Source: Chroococcidiopsis sp. CCMEE 29 (GTDB taxonomy: Bacteria > Cyanobacteriota > Cyanobacteriia > Cyanobacteriales > Chroococcidiopsidaceae). From it: a stretch of 64,000 bases of DNA. The notes under the pieces were generated by a model. That model did no database searches and was not told the origin of the DNA. It was given only the letters and a program-made list of their open reading frames with translations. The stretch's first letter is position 1. Each line of letters starts with the position of its first letter. Location: positions 3,832,501 through 3,896,500 of the forward strand of contig NZ_CP083761.1 of assembly GCF_023558375.1 (NCBI RefSeq), in the 5' to 3' direction. Below are positions 1 to 8,955 of this stretch, piece by piece. Made by a program: the position numbers and the translations under genes.

Positions 1-27
1 TTGAAGTATGCAACATCGCTGATTAGC

Positions 28-115
28 TGATTTACCAAATGTTGTAGTAACCACAGCAGGTGTTTTGCTCTTTACGTGTAGTTCACCAGCAATATTAGAG
101 CAAATTGGTAAATCA
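28..115. repeat. Inverted repeat upstream of the Dps-like gene
   Basis: An 11-base perfect inverted repeat: TGATTTACCAA at 28-38 and TTGGTAAATCA at 105-115, separated by 66 bases. It lies in the leader of the ferritin-like gene. The spacing is long for an operator. It could be a paired regulator site, a repeat relic or chance. No clear promoter was recognised. Confidence 0.3.
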
Positions 116-166
116 ACAATTTCAAAACTGCTTTAAAAAATCTTTAAAAAATAAGGAGGTCCCACC

Positions 167-844
167 ATGGCTAAAGTTGCGCAGCAAATGGTGGAGCAAG
201 CCGGAATTGGCGTGAAAGAACTCCTAGACAAGCTGGTTCGAGCAGCGTCGGCAGAGTTCACTACCTACTACTACTACACGATCCTGCGAGTCAACGCTAT
301 TGGCTTAGAGGGCGAAGGACTCAAGGAGATTATCGAGGATGCCAGGCTAGAGGATCGCAATCACTTCGAGGCGTTGATTCCCCGGATTTACGAATTAGGC
401 GGCGAGATCCCGCGAGACATTCGTGACTTCGCCAATATGGCTGCTTGTCCTGATGCCTATTTACCGGATCGGGGTCAAGGCAGTGAAAGCAGCTCGCCAC
501 GAGTTGGCTTTACGAGCGGAGGAGTTGAGGAGGAGAAGGAAGCAATCTCAGAGGTTAAGCAAGGAATCGAGCGAGGTGATATCCGACCATTACTACAGGT
601 GTTAGTCGAGGCTGAGCGCTGCGCGATCCGAGTCTATACCGACATCTGCAACATGACTTTCGGCAAGGATCACCGTACCTATGAGCTGTCTCTAGCTATC
701 CTTAACGAGGAAATAGAGCACGAAGCCTGGTTTAGTGAGTTTCTGGGTGAGGGACCTTCGGGGCACTTCCGCCGAGGTGCGCCAGGTGAGTCACCTTACA
801 CCTCCCGTTTCTTGATAGTACCTACTAGCCACAACGGCAAGTGA
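167..844 (+). CDS. Dps-like ferritin (DPSL/thioferritin type)
   Basis: Ferritin-fold protein of 225 residues that probably stores iron and detoxifies peroxide in the cytoplasm. Two helical halves each carry diiron-type ligands: LEDRNHFE (an ExxH motif, around residues 61-68) and EEIEHE near residue 186. A cysteine pair in [13 protein letters not shown] fits the DPSL (thioferritin) branch better than classical Dps or bacterioferritin. A strong AAGGAGG lies 7-8 bases before the ATG at 167, so the start is secure. The stretch around residues 100-130 is Ser/Glu-rich and probably a loop. The gene stands alone, with a repeat-rich gap downstream. Family assignment is from motifs; the oligomeric state is inferred from the family. 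Confidence 0.8.
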   Translation: MAKVAQQMVEQAGIGVKELLDKLVRAASAEFTTYYYYTILRVNAIGLEGEGLKEIIEDARLEDRNHFEALIPRIYELGGEIPRDIRDFANMAACPDAYLPDRGQGSESSSPRVGFTSGGVEEEKEAISEVKQGIERGDIRPLLQVLVEAERCAIRVYTDICNMTFGKDHRTYELSLAILNEEIEHEAWFSEFLGEGPSGHFRRGAPGESPYTSRFLIVPTSHNGK

Positions 845-910
845 GTCAAACAATTTTAGATTTTGGATTTTGGATTTCAATCTACAAATAATAGTTCATG
901 GTTAATAGTT

Positions 911-966
911 GAAGTGTAAAGGAGGAAGTATGAAGCGGAAATTCAGCCTTCATCCTTCCTCCTTCT
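911..966 (+). repeat. Dispersed intergenic repeat, GAAGTGTAAA...TTCATCCTTC family (copy 1)
   Basis: Purine-rich then pyrimidine-rich segment that can fold on itself (AAGGAGGAAG against CTTCCTCCTT). The same words recur at 12211-12266, 14320-14381 (opposite orientation) and in shorter form at 41110-41146. It contains small ATGs but no coding sequence. It looks like a cyanobacterial intergenic repeat family. Confidence 0.55.
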
Positions 967-976
967 TGTTAGTGCT

Positions 977-1067
977 ACCGTTTTGGGTTAGTCAGGCTAC
1001 AAATAGTTACTCAGCAAGTGCCTTGCAGCACCAGTTTATCAATCCAAAATCTAAAATCCAAAATTGG
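977..1067 (+). repeat. Dispersed ~85-90 bp repeat, copy A
   Basis: This segment is the reverse-complement relative of 13661-13742. Shared blocks in the same order are ACCG...TTTGGGTTA or TTCGGTTAA, then AGGCTACAAATAGTTACTC, a diverged middle with TGCC, then TTTATCAATCCAAAAT. The end (AAATCTAAAATCCAAAATT) also mirrors 850-880, so the gap 845-1107 is built almost wholly of repeats. Confidence 0.65.
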
Positions 1068-1107
1068 TAAGCGTGCCTGAGTAAGCATGGCAAAGGAGTA
1101 AGAGGCA

Positions 1108-1473
1108 GTGCAGTATGTAACACTAGCAAAGGTAAAGGAGGTCTTGCCAGGACAGACAAAGGCGGTGCAAGTGGGACAATGTACCATTCTGCTTGTGAAT
1201 GACCAAGGGGAATTCTATGCCCTACAGAGTCTGTGCGGACACCAGAACTTGCCGCTAGTAGGGGGCAAGGTTTGGCGGGGTATGCTGGACTGTCCCTGGC
1301 ATCACTTTCAATATGACGTCCGCACTGGAGAGAACCTTTATCCTAAACAAGTCTATCCGCTAAATGCTCTCCCCAACCTACGCCAGCAGATTAAGCCTTT
1401 GTGTACCTATCCAGTGCGAGTAGTCAATGAGAAGGTGCAGGTAGGAATACCGGAAAGCTGTAAGCCAGAGTAA
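1108..1473 (+). CDS. Rieske-type [2Fe-2S] ferredoxin
   Basis: Small soluble Rieske protein of 121 residues, probably a one-electron carrier. The two cluster-binding boxes are visible: CGH (in SLCGHQNLPL) and CPWHH (in MLDCPWHHFQYD), giving the C-x-H...C-x2-H ligand set. There is no N-terminal membrane anchor, so this is the dioxygenase-ferredoxin type and not the cytochrome b6f PetC. The start is GTG at 1108, preceded by AAAGGAG at 1091-1097. No oxygenase gene lies beside it, so the partner is unknown. Confidence 0.85.
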   Translation: MQYVTLAKVKEVLPGQTKAVQVGQCTILLVNDQGEFYALQSLCGHQNLPLVGGKVWRGMLDCPWHHFQYDVRTGENLYPKQVYPLNALPNLRQQIKPLCTYPVRVVNEKVQVGIPESCKPE

Positions 1474-1536
1474 AAAATAGTTGGTGGTTGGTAGGCAAGG
1501 TCATTTCATCAGAGATGGCGTAGAGAGGCACATAAT

Positions 1537-2481
1537 ATGGATGCCAAAGAACTCTTGAGGCGATATGCAGCAGGAGAAAGAGATTTTCATACTGTAGATC
1601 TAAGTAGAGCACAATTGCATGAAGTAGACCTCAACGGGGCAATTCTGAAGAAGGCAATTTTGTTTGAAGCAGACTTGAGTAGGGCAAACTTAGTCGGTGC
1701 AGATTTGAATGGAGTAATCCTGAAGCAAGCTAATCTGAATGGCGCACGTCTGAATGGCGCGCACCTGCTTGGAGCCGATCTATATGAGGCAAATCTAACT
1801 AACGCCGACTTGAGTGGGGTAAACCTGTGGAGAGCAACCTTAAGGAAAGCGATCGCTTGTGAAATCAACTTGAACCGGGCAAATTTGGATGAAGCAAACC
1901 TGAGTGCAGCTAACCTAAGCGGGGCAAACCTAAGTGGGGCAAAGCTGAGTGGGGCAAATTTAAGTGAGACAAATTTGACGGCGGCAAACCTTTGTAAGGC
2001 AAACCTGATTGACGCGAAACTCATTTTCGCTAATCTCTATGGAGCAAACCTGGAGCGAGCAGAGTTAAGTAAGGCAAATTTGACAGCAGCAGACTTAAGT
2101 AGGGCAAACTTAGATGGTGCCAACCTAAGTGAAACAAATCTGAGTCGGGTAAATCTGAGCGGGGCAAGTCTAACTGGGGTAAACCTACATCGAGCAAATT
2201 TGATTGAGACAAAACTAATTTTGGCAAGTATGCGTGGAGCAAACCTGGAGTGGGCAGAGCTGACTAAGGCAAACTTGACAGAAGCAGATTTAAGTTGGGC
2301 ACACCTAGATGGAACAAATTTGAGTGGAGCAAACCTGCACCGCGCGATTCTAACCGACGTAAATTTAAAATCAGCTATCCTACGCGGGGCAGACTTAGTT
2401 GATGCCAAACTAGGTGATTTAAATATGAATAACCTAGACCTGAGTTGGGTAATTATGCCTGATGGCACAGTCCATAATTGA
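1537..2481 (+). CDS. Pentapeptide-repeat protein
   Basis: 314-residue protein made almost entirely of tandem A(D/N)LxX pentapeptides from about residue 20 to 305. These fold as a right-handed quadrilateral beta helix. There is no signal peptide, membrane segment or extra catalytic domain. The short N-terminus (MDAKELLRRYAAGERDFHTVDL) is the usual cap of cyanobacterial members. Such proteins are abundant in cyanobacteria and mostly of unknown role. The repetitive codons create long antisense open frames that are not genes. Confidence 0.88.
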   Translation: MDAKELLRRYAAGERDFHTVDLSRAQLHEVDLNGAILKKAILFEADLSRANLVGADLNGVILKQANLNGARLNGAHLLGADLYEANLTNADLSGVNLWRATLRKAIACEINLNRANLDEANLSAANLSGANLSGAKLSGANLSETNLTAANLCKANLIDAKLIFANLYGANLERAELSKANLTAADLSRANLDGANLSETNLSRVNLSGASLTGVNLHRANLIETKLILASMRGANLEWAELTKANLTEADLSWAHLDGTNLSGANLHRAILTDVNLKSAILRGADLVDAKLGDLNMNNLDLSWVIMPDGTVHN

Positions 2482-2656
2482 ATTGGTTTTCCCCAAAGGA
2501 TATTCCTTATCAACCAAAAATTCCCATAAAACTAAGTGGAGATAGATATTCCCTCTCCACTCGTTTTGAGTCTAATTTAGCCATTCCAAATTGCAAAAAG
2601 ATGAAAATCAACTATTAAGGACGATTACAGGAAGTATAATTTTGCTAACTTGCAAT

Positions 2657-2809
2657 CTACCAATCTGTGTTTTGCCCTTCCTCGAAAGGTTCGCCAGCAA
2701 AGGGTTGTACGCCAATCGCTGGATATGCATCATCACTAGGACCAAAAATCCGCGTCACCCCTTCAGAAATATACTGGATAACGCTATCAATCATTTTGGA
2801 AATACCCAT
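2657..2809 (-). CDS. Small conserved-looking protein (50 aa)
   Basis: A 50-codon gene on the minus strand, from ATG at 2809 to TAG at 2657. It reads MGISKMIDSVIQYISEGVTR for the first 20 residues, then IFGPSDDAYPAIGVQPFAGE, and ends NTDW. GGAGG lies about 10 bases before the ATG. The protein has an amphipathic N-terminal helix followed by an acidic, proline-containing tail. Its composition is clearly protein-like, unlike the frame on the other strand. I cannot name the family; it resembles the small uncharacterised soluble proteins common in cyanobacterial genomes. Confidence 0.65.
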   Translation of the reverse strand: MGISKMIDSVIQYISEGVTRIFGPSDDAYPAIGVQPFAGEPFEEGQNTDW

Positions 2810-3053
2810 AATATAAGCGCCTCCGAACGATGATTAATGTCTTTATATATATTCTACTTTTTATGTACTGTAGCTATGAGCCACACTCAATGATTTGAAA
2901 ATAATTGCAATATTTATTTGATGATGTTTGTAATACTTTGTAAAAAGCGATTTCTAATCTCACGTAGCTCTCAGCGGGCATTCATCGTACCACGTCCTAT
3001 GCTGGATTTGAGCAGATGGGCATCAATTGCAAAAAACTAAGAGCACTCCCCAA

Positions 3054-4172
3054 TTATGATTCTTCCGGCTCCTGATACAGCTGCTGAAGCGCTTGCTGTT
3101 GAGTCCGCCGGGAGGTTCGACGATATTTCTTAGTTTCCAGCTTGGGTTCGTACTGACTCCCACCTCGCTTGGTTTTTAACTTCAAGTTAGATTCTGGATC
3201 GGCTTGTTGGTTTAGCTGCTCTTGGCGGGCGATCGCCTCTTCTAGAAATTCCAAGTAATGCTCGTAACGCTCCCAATCTCCGCTTACAGCACAGTTCGGT
3301 TCATCTCGATGGAGGCAATCGCTAAACTGGCAACTAGCAGCCCCTAAGCGCTGTCGTGCCTCCGGAAAATAATACGCTAAATCCTCCGGGCTACAGTCAA
3401 GGTCAGGCTGGTTAAAGCCAGGGGTATCTGCTAAAAATCCGCCAGTGGGCAATTCAAATAGTTCAACGTGACGGGTCGTGTGGCGACCTCTGCCTAACTT
3501 ACCAGAGACCTGACCTACCCGCAGTTTAGCTGTGGGAATTAATAAATTAATTAAACTAGATTTGCCCACGCCTGAAGGTCCAGCAATCACGGTAATCTTC
3601 TGGTTCAGCTGGTGACTGATTTTCTCAATACCCCTCTCGCTGCGAACACTGATAAATATAGGTTGGTAGCCCCAGATGTTTAAGCGATCACGCCACTGAT
3701 TTAGCTGTTCAGGGGCAAGTAAATCACTTTTATTTAAACATAAGCAAACATCTAACTCAGTAGACTCAGCTTTAACTAGAAACCGGCTTAGCTGATAAGG
3801 GTCGAGGGTAGGTTCTTCCAAGGCAAAAACTAGAAGAATTTGCTGGGCATTAGCAATTGGCGGACGATCTATCTCAGTTTGGCGGGACAGGACATTAGCG
3901 ATCGCACCTCTGCCACCAGCCCAGTCTGGTTCTTCAATTTCTACGCGATCGCCCACCATAACTTGTTGCCCAATTTTTTTCAGACGTGAGCGACGAGTGC
4001 AGAGGAGAGGGGCGAGGGGCAAGGGGTGAGGGGCAACTGAATCTCCTTCGCTGTCTGCTGTCTGCTGTTCGTCTAACCGCACTCGGTAGTAGTTCGCTTG
4101 TACTGCCACTACTGTACCTAGTAGAGGCGATGAATCCTCCAATTGAACCTCAGAGTTAGGTGCATTACTCAT
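3054..4172 (-). CDS. rsgA: Ribosome small-subunit-dependent GTPase RsgA
   Basis: Circularly permuted GTPase (372 residues) that assists late 30S maturation and decoding-centre checking. The order is an N-terminal OB-fold, then G4 (LNKSD), G1 (GPSGVGKSS), G3 (DTPGF) and a C-terminal zinc module with CQFSDCLHRDEPNC. The C-terminus is extended and basic, with Lys/Arg/Gln-rich sequence after about residue 310. A run near residues 40-60 (GDSVAPHPLPLAPLLCTRRS) is encoded by a GGGGCGAGGGGCAAGGGG-type repeat and is probably an in-frame insertion in the OB-fold loop. It is the last gene of the grpE-dnaK-dnaJ-tusA-like strand block. Confidence 0.93.
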   Translation of the reverse strand: MSNAPNSEVQLEDSSPLLGTVVAVQANYYRVRLDEQQTADSEGDSVAPHPLPLAPLLCTRRSRLKKIGQQVMVGDRVEIEEPDWAGGRGAIANVLSRQTEIDRPPIANAQQILLVFALEEPTLDPYQLSRFLVKAESTELDVCLCLNKSDLLAPEQLNQWRDRLNIWGYQPIFISVRSERGIEKISHQLNQKITVIAGPSGVGKSSLINLLIPTAKLRVGQVSGKLGRGRHTTRHVELFELPTGGFLADTPGFNQPDLDCSPEDLAYYFPEARQRLGAASCQFSDCLHRDEPNCAVSGDWERYEHYLEFLEEAIARQEQLNQQADPESNLKLKTKRGGSQYEPKLETKKYRRTSRRTQQQALQQLYQEPEES

Positions 4173-4289
4173 GCAGAAATGATAAATGGTGAGAAAGTTT
4201 TTGGAGCAGGGGGAGTACCACTGCCTTCAGGAAGAAGCGCAGCCAAGGGAGATTGTGGGCAAAGGCAGTTTGAGTATTCATTCTTCCCT

Positions 4290-4345
4290 TGCCTCCCCTG
4301 CTCCCCCTGCTTCCCCTGCCTCCCCTGCTCTCTTCTGCTCACCCC
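4290..4345 (+). repeat. Pyrimidine-rich tandem repeat between rsgA and tusA-like gene
   Basis: Units of the form CTCCCCTGCTCCCCCTGCTTCCC recur between the two genes and reach the 3' end of the tusA-like gene. Similar GGGGGAGCAGG words occur inside the hybrid kinase gene near 51320-51352. Confidence 0.6.
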
Positions 4346-4602
4346 TTACTGCCTTCGACTGGATGGCGCACTTGTAGAGCGAAAAAGCCAGTGCGTTCTT
4401 CAATTTGCTCAACCTGATAACCTGCCATAGTCAGACTATCCGGAACCTGCTCAATTGGCTCTCCGGCGTCTAACCATACTTCTAGTAAGGCTCCCTGTGC
4501 CATTTGTTCCAGGCGGAGTTTAGTCCGCACAAAATTAATTGGGCAGGGGGTGCCGCGTAAATCTAGTTGGAAATCGGGAATTGATCGGGCAGTATTATTC
4601 AT
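4339..4602 (-). CDS. TusA/SirA-family sulfurtransferase-like protein
   Basis: 87-residue protein with the TusA-family signature [15 protein letters not shown], in which the Cys of the CP motif would carry a persulfide. It is probably a sulfur carrier for tRNA thiolation or another sulfur relay; the actual partner is unknown. Its ATG overlaps the dnaJ stop codon (ATGA), so translation is likely coupled to dnaJ. The C-terminal residues (HPVEGSKG) run into repeat DNA. Without TusB, TusC or TusD genes nearby the name TusA should be read as family only. Confidence 0.8.
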   Translation of the reverse strand: MNNTARSIPDFQLDLRGTPCPINFVRTKLRLEQMAQGALLEVWLDAGEPIEQVPDSLTMAGYQVEQIEERTGFFALQVRHPVEGSKG

Positions 4603-5729
4603 CGTTGGAATAGATTTCCCAAAAATCCTTCTAAACCACCTTTGCCAGTGCGATCACCCTTAATTTTAGCCAGCTTCTCCAATAGTTCCCGTTCATCCGG
4701 GGTGATCTTGTTAGGAATATCAATTAACACTGTCAACAGATGATCGCCTCGGCTTACCGGATTCCCCAGTCTTGGGACACCATGATTTTCCAACGTCATT
4801 ACTGTATTGGGCTGAGTTCCGGCTGGAATTACAACTTCAGTTGGTCCATCTACCGTATTCACCTCTAAGCGGCACCCTAAGATAGCTTGCAGGTAACTAA
4901 TTTTGATTTCTGACAGAACATTAATGCCATCCCGTCGGAATTCAGAGTCTTCATTGATGAATAAGTATACGTACAAATCCCCGGATGGACCATTCCGTTC
5001 ACCTGCATCTCCTTCTCCAGAAATCCGCAAACGTGTACCGTTATCTACCCCAGCGGGGATAGTAATCTTGAGTTTCTTTGTTACTTGATGTGCTCCCTTG
5101 CCGTCACAAGTATCACACTTTTCCTCAATCATTTGTCCTGTCCCATTACAGGTCGGACAAGCAGATACTTGGGTGAAGCTGCCAAAAGGTGTGCGAGTGA
5201 CGCGACGGACTTGACCTGAGCCACTACAAGTTGAGCAGGTTCGAGGTCGAGTCCCCGGCTTAGCACCAGAACCACCACAAACTTCACAGGTTTCTAGGTG
5301 AGAAATGCGAATTTCTTTTTCGCCGCCGAACACTGCCTCCCTAAATTCTAATTTCAGGTCTAGCCGTAGATCGTCGCCCCTAACTGGACCGCTGCGTCGC
5401 CTTTGGGCCTGAGTACCCACACCACCAGCAAAGCCGCTGAAAAAGCTTTCAAAAATATCAGCAAAGCCACCAATATCGCCAAAGTCTTGGAAGCCTGCTC
5501 CAGCACCAGCTGCCACACCAGCTTCGCCAAAACGGTCATAGCGAGCCCGTATATCTGGTTCCGAAAGCACTTCGTAAGCTCGATTAATTTCCTTAAAGCG
5601 CTCCTCGGCTCCGGGTTCTTTGTTGACGTCGGGGTGATACTTCCGGGCCAAGCGGCGGTAGGCACGCTTGATTTCTTCTTTGTCTGCGTTACGAGAGATA
5701 CCCAGAATTTCGTAGTAATCGCGGGCCAT
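4599..5729 (-). CDS. dnaJ: Chaperone DnaJ (type I Hsp40)
   Basis: 376-residue co-chaperone that delivers substrates to DnaK and stimulates its ATPase. The domains run in order: J domain with HPD in RKYHPDVN (residues 1-70), a Gly/Phe-rich linker (about 75-115), four CxxCxGxG zinc repeats ([32 protein letters not shown]; about 150-220), then the C-terminal substrate domains. The length is normal. It lies 150 bases after dnaK on the same strand and overlaps the tusA-like gene by 4 bases. Confidence 0.96.
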   Translation of the reverse strand: MARDYYEILGISRNADKEEIKRAYRRLARKYHPDVNKEPGAEERFKEINRAYEVLSEPDIRARYDRFGEAGVAAGAGAGFQDFGDIGGFADIFESFFSGFAGGVGTQAQRRRSGPVRGDDLRLDLKLEFREAVFGGEKEIRISHLETCEVCGGSGAKPGTRPRTCSTCSGSGQVRRVTRTPFGSFTQVSACPTCNGTGQMIEEKCDTCDGKGAHQVTKKLKITIPAGVDNGTRLRISGEGDAGERNGPSGDLYVYLFINEDSEFRRDGINVLSEIKISYLQAILGCRLEVNTVDGPTEVVIPAGTQPNTVMTLENHGVPRLGNPVSRGDHLLTVLIDIPNKITPDERELLEKLAKIKGDRTGKGGLEGFLGNLFQR

Positions 5730-5844
5730 AAAGCGCTGCTTTCTTTGGTGGTTAGGGTTTAAAAGAGGGGATTAGGGAGTAGGGAGCATGGGTACCTACT
5801 GTCCACTCTCTATTTTATGAGTTCCATCATCAATGTAGACAAGA

Positions 5845-5875
5845 AACTGTCTTGCCAACAAGACTGGCAACAGTT
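5845..5875 (-). terminator. Hairpin in the dnaK-dnaJ intergenic region
   Basis: AACTGT and TGCCA pair with TGGCA and ACAGTT around a short loop just after the dnaK stop, with a small bulge. There is no clear U-run on the minus strand. It is more likely a transcript-stabilising or attenuating hairpin than a full terminator. Confidence 0.35.
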
Positions 5876-5880
5876 GATAG

Positions 5881-7854
5881 CTATTCGATCGCCTCATAGT
5901 CAGTTGTTACCGTAGCATCTTCGAAATCAACATTTAAGTCTTCCTGGGATGTTAATGTGCTCAAAGGGTCCGAGGTAGGATCATTATTTGACGCGGCAAA
6001 TGGGTTTGCTTCTTGCTTAGCTTGGTTATAGACGTTGGCACCGATGGCAAACAAGGTTTGTTGAAAGTCATTCAGCTTTTGCTTGGCTGCTTCTGCAGTA
6101 ATAGCGGTATCGTTCAAAGCAACTTTTAGTTCTGCTGCTTTTGCGGTAGCTTGGGCTTTGAGTCTCTCGCCGATCAAGTTCCCATTATCCTTTAAGGTTG
6201 ATTCGTAACTGTAGAACAAAGTATCTGCTTGGTTTCTCAATTCAACCATTGCTATATGCCTCTTATCTTGCTCCGCATATATTTCCGCTTCTTGCCGCAT
6301 GCGTTCGACTTCGCTGGCACTCAAACCACCAGTATTCGTAATCAGAATGCTCTGCTCCCGACTAGTGCCTTTATCTTGTGCCGACACCTTAAGAATACCG
6401 TTGACATCAATTTCAAAGGCAACTTCAATTTGAGGCGTACCACGCAGAGCCGGCGGAATTCCATTCAGTACAAATCTCCCCAGACTTTTATTATCCTTAG
6501 CCATCGCTCGTTCTCCTTGGAGAACTTGGATTTCCACCGAAGTCTGTCCATCGGTTGCTGTGGAAAAGATCTGGGACTTGCTGGTAGGAATCGTCGTATT
6601 GCGCTCAATAATTTTAGTAAAGACCTCTCCTAATGTTTCAATGCCTAGCGACAGGGGCGTTACATCTAAGAGCAATACATCTTCAACCTCACCACCCAAC
6701 ACTCCGCCTTGAATCGCTGCTCCCAGCGCCACTGCTTCGTCTGGATTCACAGAACGATCGGCAGTTCGACCCCCAAAAAAGTGCTGTACTGCATTTTGGA
6801 CTGCAGGAATTCTAGTTGAACCTCCCACCAAAATAATCCGGTTAATATCTGCTGGCTTCAGGTTGCAGTCTTTCAGCGCCTGGGTCATTGGTTCAATTGT
6901 ACTTTGAATTAAATGACTCACTAGCTCTTCAAACTTAGCGCGGGTGAGTTCCATCTCTAGATGCTTTGGTCCTGTAGCATCAGCTGTGATAAAGGGCAAA
7001 TTGATCGAAGTGCTGCCGAGACTGGAGAGTTCAATTTTGGCTTTTTCTGCTGCTTCTCGCAATCGCTGGAGAGCCATTTTATCTGAAGATAAGTCGATGT
7101 TTTCTAGCTCCTGGAAACGCGAAAGCATCCAGCGCACAATATAGTCGTCAAAGTCATCCCCACCTAGCTGGTTGTTACCAGCGGTTGCCTTAACTTCAAA
7201 CACTGCGTCCCCAAGCTGCAAAATGGAGACATCAAACGTGCCGCCTCCTAAGTCAAACACGAGGATCTTCTGTTCCTGCTCCAGTTTATCTAAGCCGTAG
7301 GCGAGAGCAGCAGCGGTTGGCTCGTTAATGATGCGTAGTACTTCTAATCCCGCGATGGTACCAGCATCTTTAGTCGCTTGCCGTTGTGCATCTGTGAAGT
7401 AGGCTGGTACTGTAATCACTGCCTGTTCGACGCTTTCACCTAAAAAGCTTTCCGCATCCTGTTTCAGTTTTTGCAGGATCATGGCAGAGATTTCTTGCGG
7501 GGTGTAATCACGCCCACGAATTTGGATATCAACGGTATCGTCTCGCCCTTTGACGCACTTGTAAGGTACCCGTTGGCGTTCTGCTTGGGTATCGTCCCAG
7601 CGACGACCAATAAATCGCTTGATACTAAAAACGGTATTTTCGGCATTGGTCACAGCTTGGCGTTTTGCCAATTGACCGACCACGCGGTAATCATTAGCGA
7701 GGGCTTTTCCCCCATCACTTCCCTTGCCAAAACCGACAACACTTGGAGTCGTTCGCCCACCTTCTGAATTGGGGATAACAATTGGTTGACCACCTTCTAA
7801 AATGGCAACACAACTATTGGTCGTGCCTAAGTCGATGCCAATCACTTTTCCCAT
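5881..7854 (-). CDS. dnaK: Chaperone DnaK (Hsp70)
   Basis: 657-residue Hsp70, the ATP-driven folding chaperone. The nucleotide-binding domain begins [12 protein letters not shown] and carries the phosphate-2 loop [10 protein letters not shown] and the adenosine loop GGSTRIP. The substrate-binding domain follows from about residue 390, then the helical lid. The C-terminus ends TTDYEAIE and lacks the EEVD-like or Gly-rich tail of some paralogues. Cyanobacteria usually have several DnaK copies; this is the copy clustered with grpE and dnaJ. I see no CIRCE element upstream, so control by HrcA is not evident. Confidence 0.96.
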   Translation of the reverse strand: MGKVIGIDLGTTNSCVAILEGGQPIVIPNSEGGRTTPSVVGFGKGSDGGKALANDYRVVGQLAKRQAVTNAENTVFSIKRFIGRRWDDTQAERQRVPYKCVKGRDDTVDIQIRGRDYTPQEISAMILQKLKQDAESFLGESVEQAVITVPAYFTDAQRQATKDAGTIAGLEVLRIINEPTAAALAYGLDKLEQEQKILVFDLGGGTFDVSILQLGDAVFEVKATAGNNQLGGDDFDDYIVRWMLSRFQELENIDLSSDKMALQRLREAAEKAKIELSSLGSTSINLPFITADATGPKHLEMELTRAKFEELVSHLIQSTIEPMTQALKDCNLKPADINRIILVGGSTRIPAVQNAVQHFFGGRTADRSVNPDEAVALGAAIQGGVLGGEVEDVLLLDVTPLSLGIETLGEVFTKIIERNTTIPTSKSQIFSTATDGQTSVEIQVLQGERAMAKDNKSLGRFVLNGIPPALRGTPQIEVAFEIDVNGILKVSAQDKGTSREQSILITNTGGLSASEVERMRQEAEIYAEQDKRHIAMVELRNQADTLFYSYESTLKDNGNLIGERLKAQATAKAAELKVALNDTAITAEAAKQKLNDFQQTLFAIGANVYNQAKQEANPFAASNNDPTSDPLSTLTSQEDLNVDFEDATVTTDYEAIE

Positions 7855-7927
7855 ACTTAGTGGTAGCCTTGCATTGGTAAAAAGTTGTGATTCGCGCCAT
7901 TGTTTTTTCTAGCTCAATTGACACATA

Positions 7928-8680
7928 CTATTGCAGCGGTGCCGAGCTTGAAGGATTTTCTTCTTCTGAGGTTTCTATCACTTCTTCAGTAGCAGCAGCC
8001 ACTTTAACCATCGCGTGGCGGAGGACGCGATCGCCTAAGAAATATCCTCTAACTAACTCTTCTAGCACAGTCCCTTCAGGGTGCTCGTTTGTTGGCTGTC
8101 GCATCACGGCTTCATGTAAGCTGGGGTCAAATTCCTTGCCCTCAGGTCGCATGGCGGAGACACCCAAGCGCTTGAGACCATCCACCAGTTGCTTGTAAAC
8201 ACTTTGGTAGCTTTTGTGGATACTCATCTCAGCATCAGTTTGCGGCTTGAGGTGCGATCGCGCCCGCTCAAAATTATCCACTACTGGGAGTAATTCCATA
8301 ATTGTGTTCCGCTTTACCTGCTGCTCTAAGTCTTCCTTTTCTTTTTGATTGCGCTTGCGGAAATTGTCAAAATCTGCTGCAATCCGCATGTACTGGCTGG
8401 AACGCTCTTCCAACTGACCTCTGAGCGATTCTATTTGCTGAGTCATCTCAGATAATACTGCTTGGTATTCAGCTTCTGCCATTGGAGCCGCTGCCGTGGC
8501 ATTTTCCTCTGTAGCAGGAGCGCTTGGTGGATTAGCTGCTGCCGCTTGAGCGGTTGTCTCAGTACCCTCTTGATTCAAATTCATTGTTTCAGCTGTTGCC
8601 TCGCTCATCATTTCCTGCTTATCCTCTGAGGTATCACTCTGCCGATCTGCTGTGTTATCTATCTTTTCCTCGTCAATCAT
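7928..8680 (-). CDS. grpE: Nucleotide exchange factor GrpE
   Basis: 250-residue DnaK nucleotide exchange factor. A long acidic, Ala/Thr/Glu-rich N-terminus (about residues 1-75) is followed by the coiled-coil dimer region ([21 protein letters not shown]) and the C-terminal beta domain with [24 protein letters not shown]. It is the first gene of the grpE-dnaK-dnaJ block. The low-complexity N-terminus makes the exact start uncertain; an ATG a few dozen codons later is possible. Confidence 0.93.
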   Translation of the reverse strand: MIDEEKIDNTADRQSDTSEDKQEMMSEATAETMNLNQEGTETTAQAAAANPPSAPATEENATAAAPMAEAEYQAVLSEMTQQIESLRGQLEERSSQYMRIAADFDNFRKRNQKEKEDLEQQVKRNTIMELLPVVDNFERARSHLKPQTDAEMSIHKSYQSVYKQLVDGLKRLGVSAMRPEGKEFDPSLHEAVMRQPTNEHPEGTVLEELVRGYFLGDRVLRHAMVKVAAATEEVIETSEEENPSSSAPLQ

Positions 8681-8897
8681 TGTGTCCTAATCCTAGATGC
8701 TTGAAACTGCGCTTACAGGCTTATCTAGTTCACCCTACCTTTTTAGGATGCATTAATTGCGCGTTCATTAGCAAAGCCCTGATAGATTATTTTTTGCCAA
8801 CTATGACATCCTCTAGTCGCCCACCAGCGCCTAGGTACCTAAGTTCAGCCCGATATTCCTTTCTCTCTATCTTATATAGCAACTATGCCTTAACTTT

Positions 8898-8933
8898 TGG
8901 GAATACTCATAATATTGGGAATACTCATAATAT
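8898..8933 (+). repeat. Perfect 18-bp tandem repeat upstream of pilB
   Basis: Two adjacent identical copies of TGGGAATACTCATAATAT (8898-8915 and 8916-8933), ending 22 bases before the pilB ATG. A single copy with two mismatches lies at 2797-2814, across the start codon of the 50-aa gene. Each copy reads ATATTATGAGTATTCCCA on the minus strand. It could be a regulator site or a small dispersed repeat. Confidence 0.6.
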
Positions 8934-8955
8934 ATGGAAACTCTCAGCAGCATTT

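Noticed and set aside
1587-2513. Long antisense open frames (145 and 158 codons) over the pentapeptide-repeat gene
   Set aside because: They mirror the regular A(D/N)LxX codons of the true gene and have biased, repetitive composition.
2591-2833. 80-codon plus-strand frame
   Set aside because: No ribosome site or protein-like composition; the opposite strand holds the convincing 50-aa gene.
4143-4430. Plus-strand frames of 63-95 codons between rsgA and the tusA-like gene
   Set aside because: They translate pyrimidine-rich repeat DNA (SPAPPASPASP) and overlap real genes.
8681-8900. CIRCE element upstream of grpE
   Set aside because: Looked for TTAGCACTC...GAGTGCTAA; not present.
8554-8955. 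Upstream extension of the pilB frame by 134 codons
   Set aside because: Overlaps grpE on the other strand and runs through tandem repeats; the PilB domain starts after 8956.
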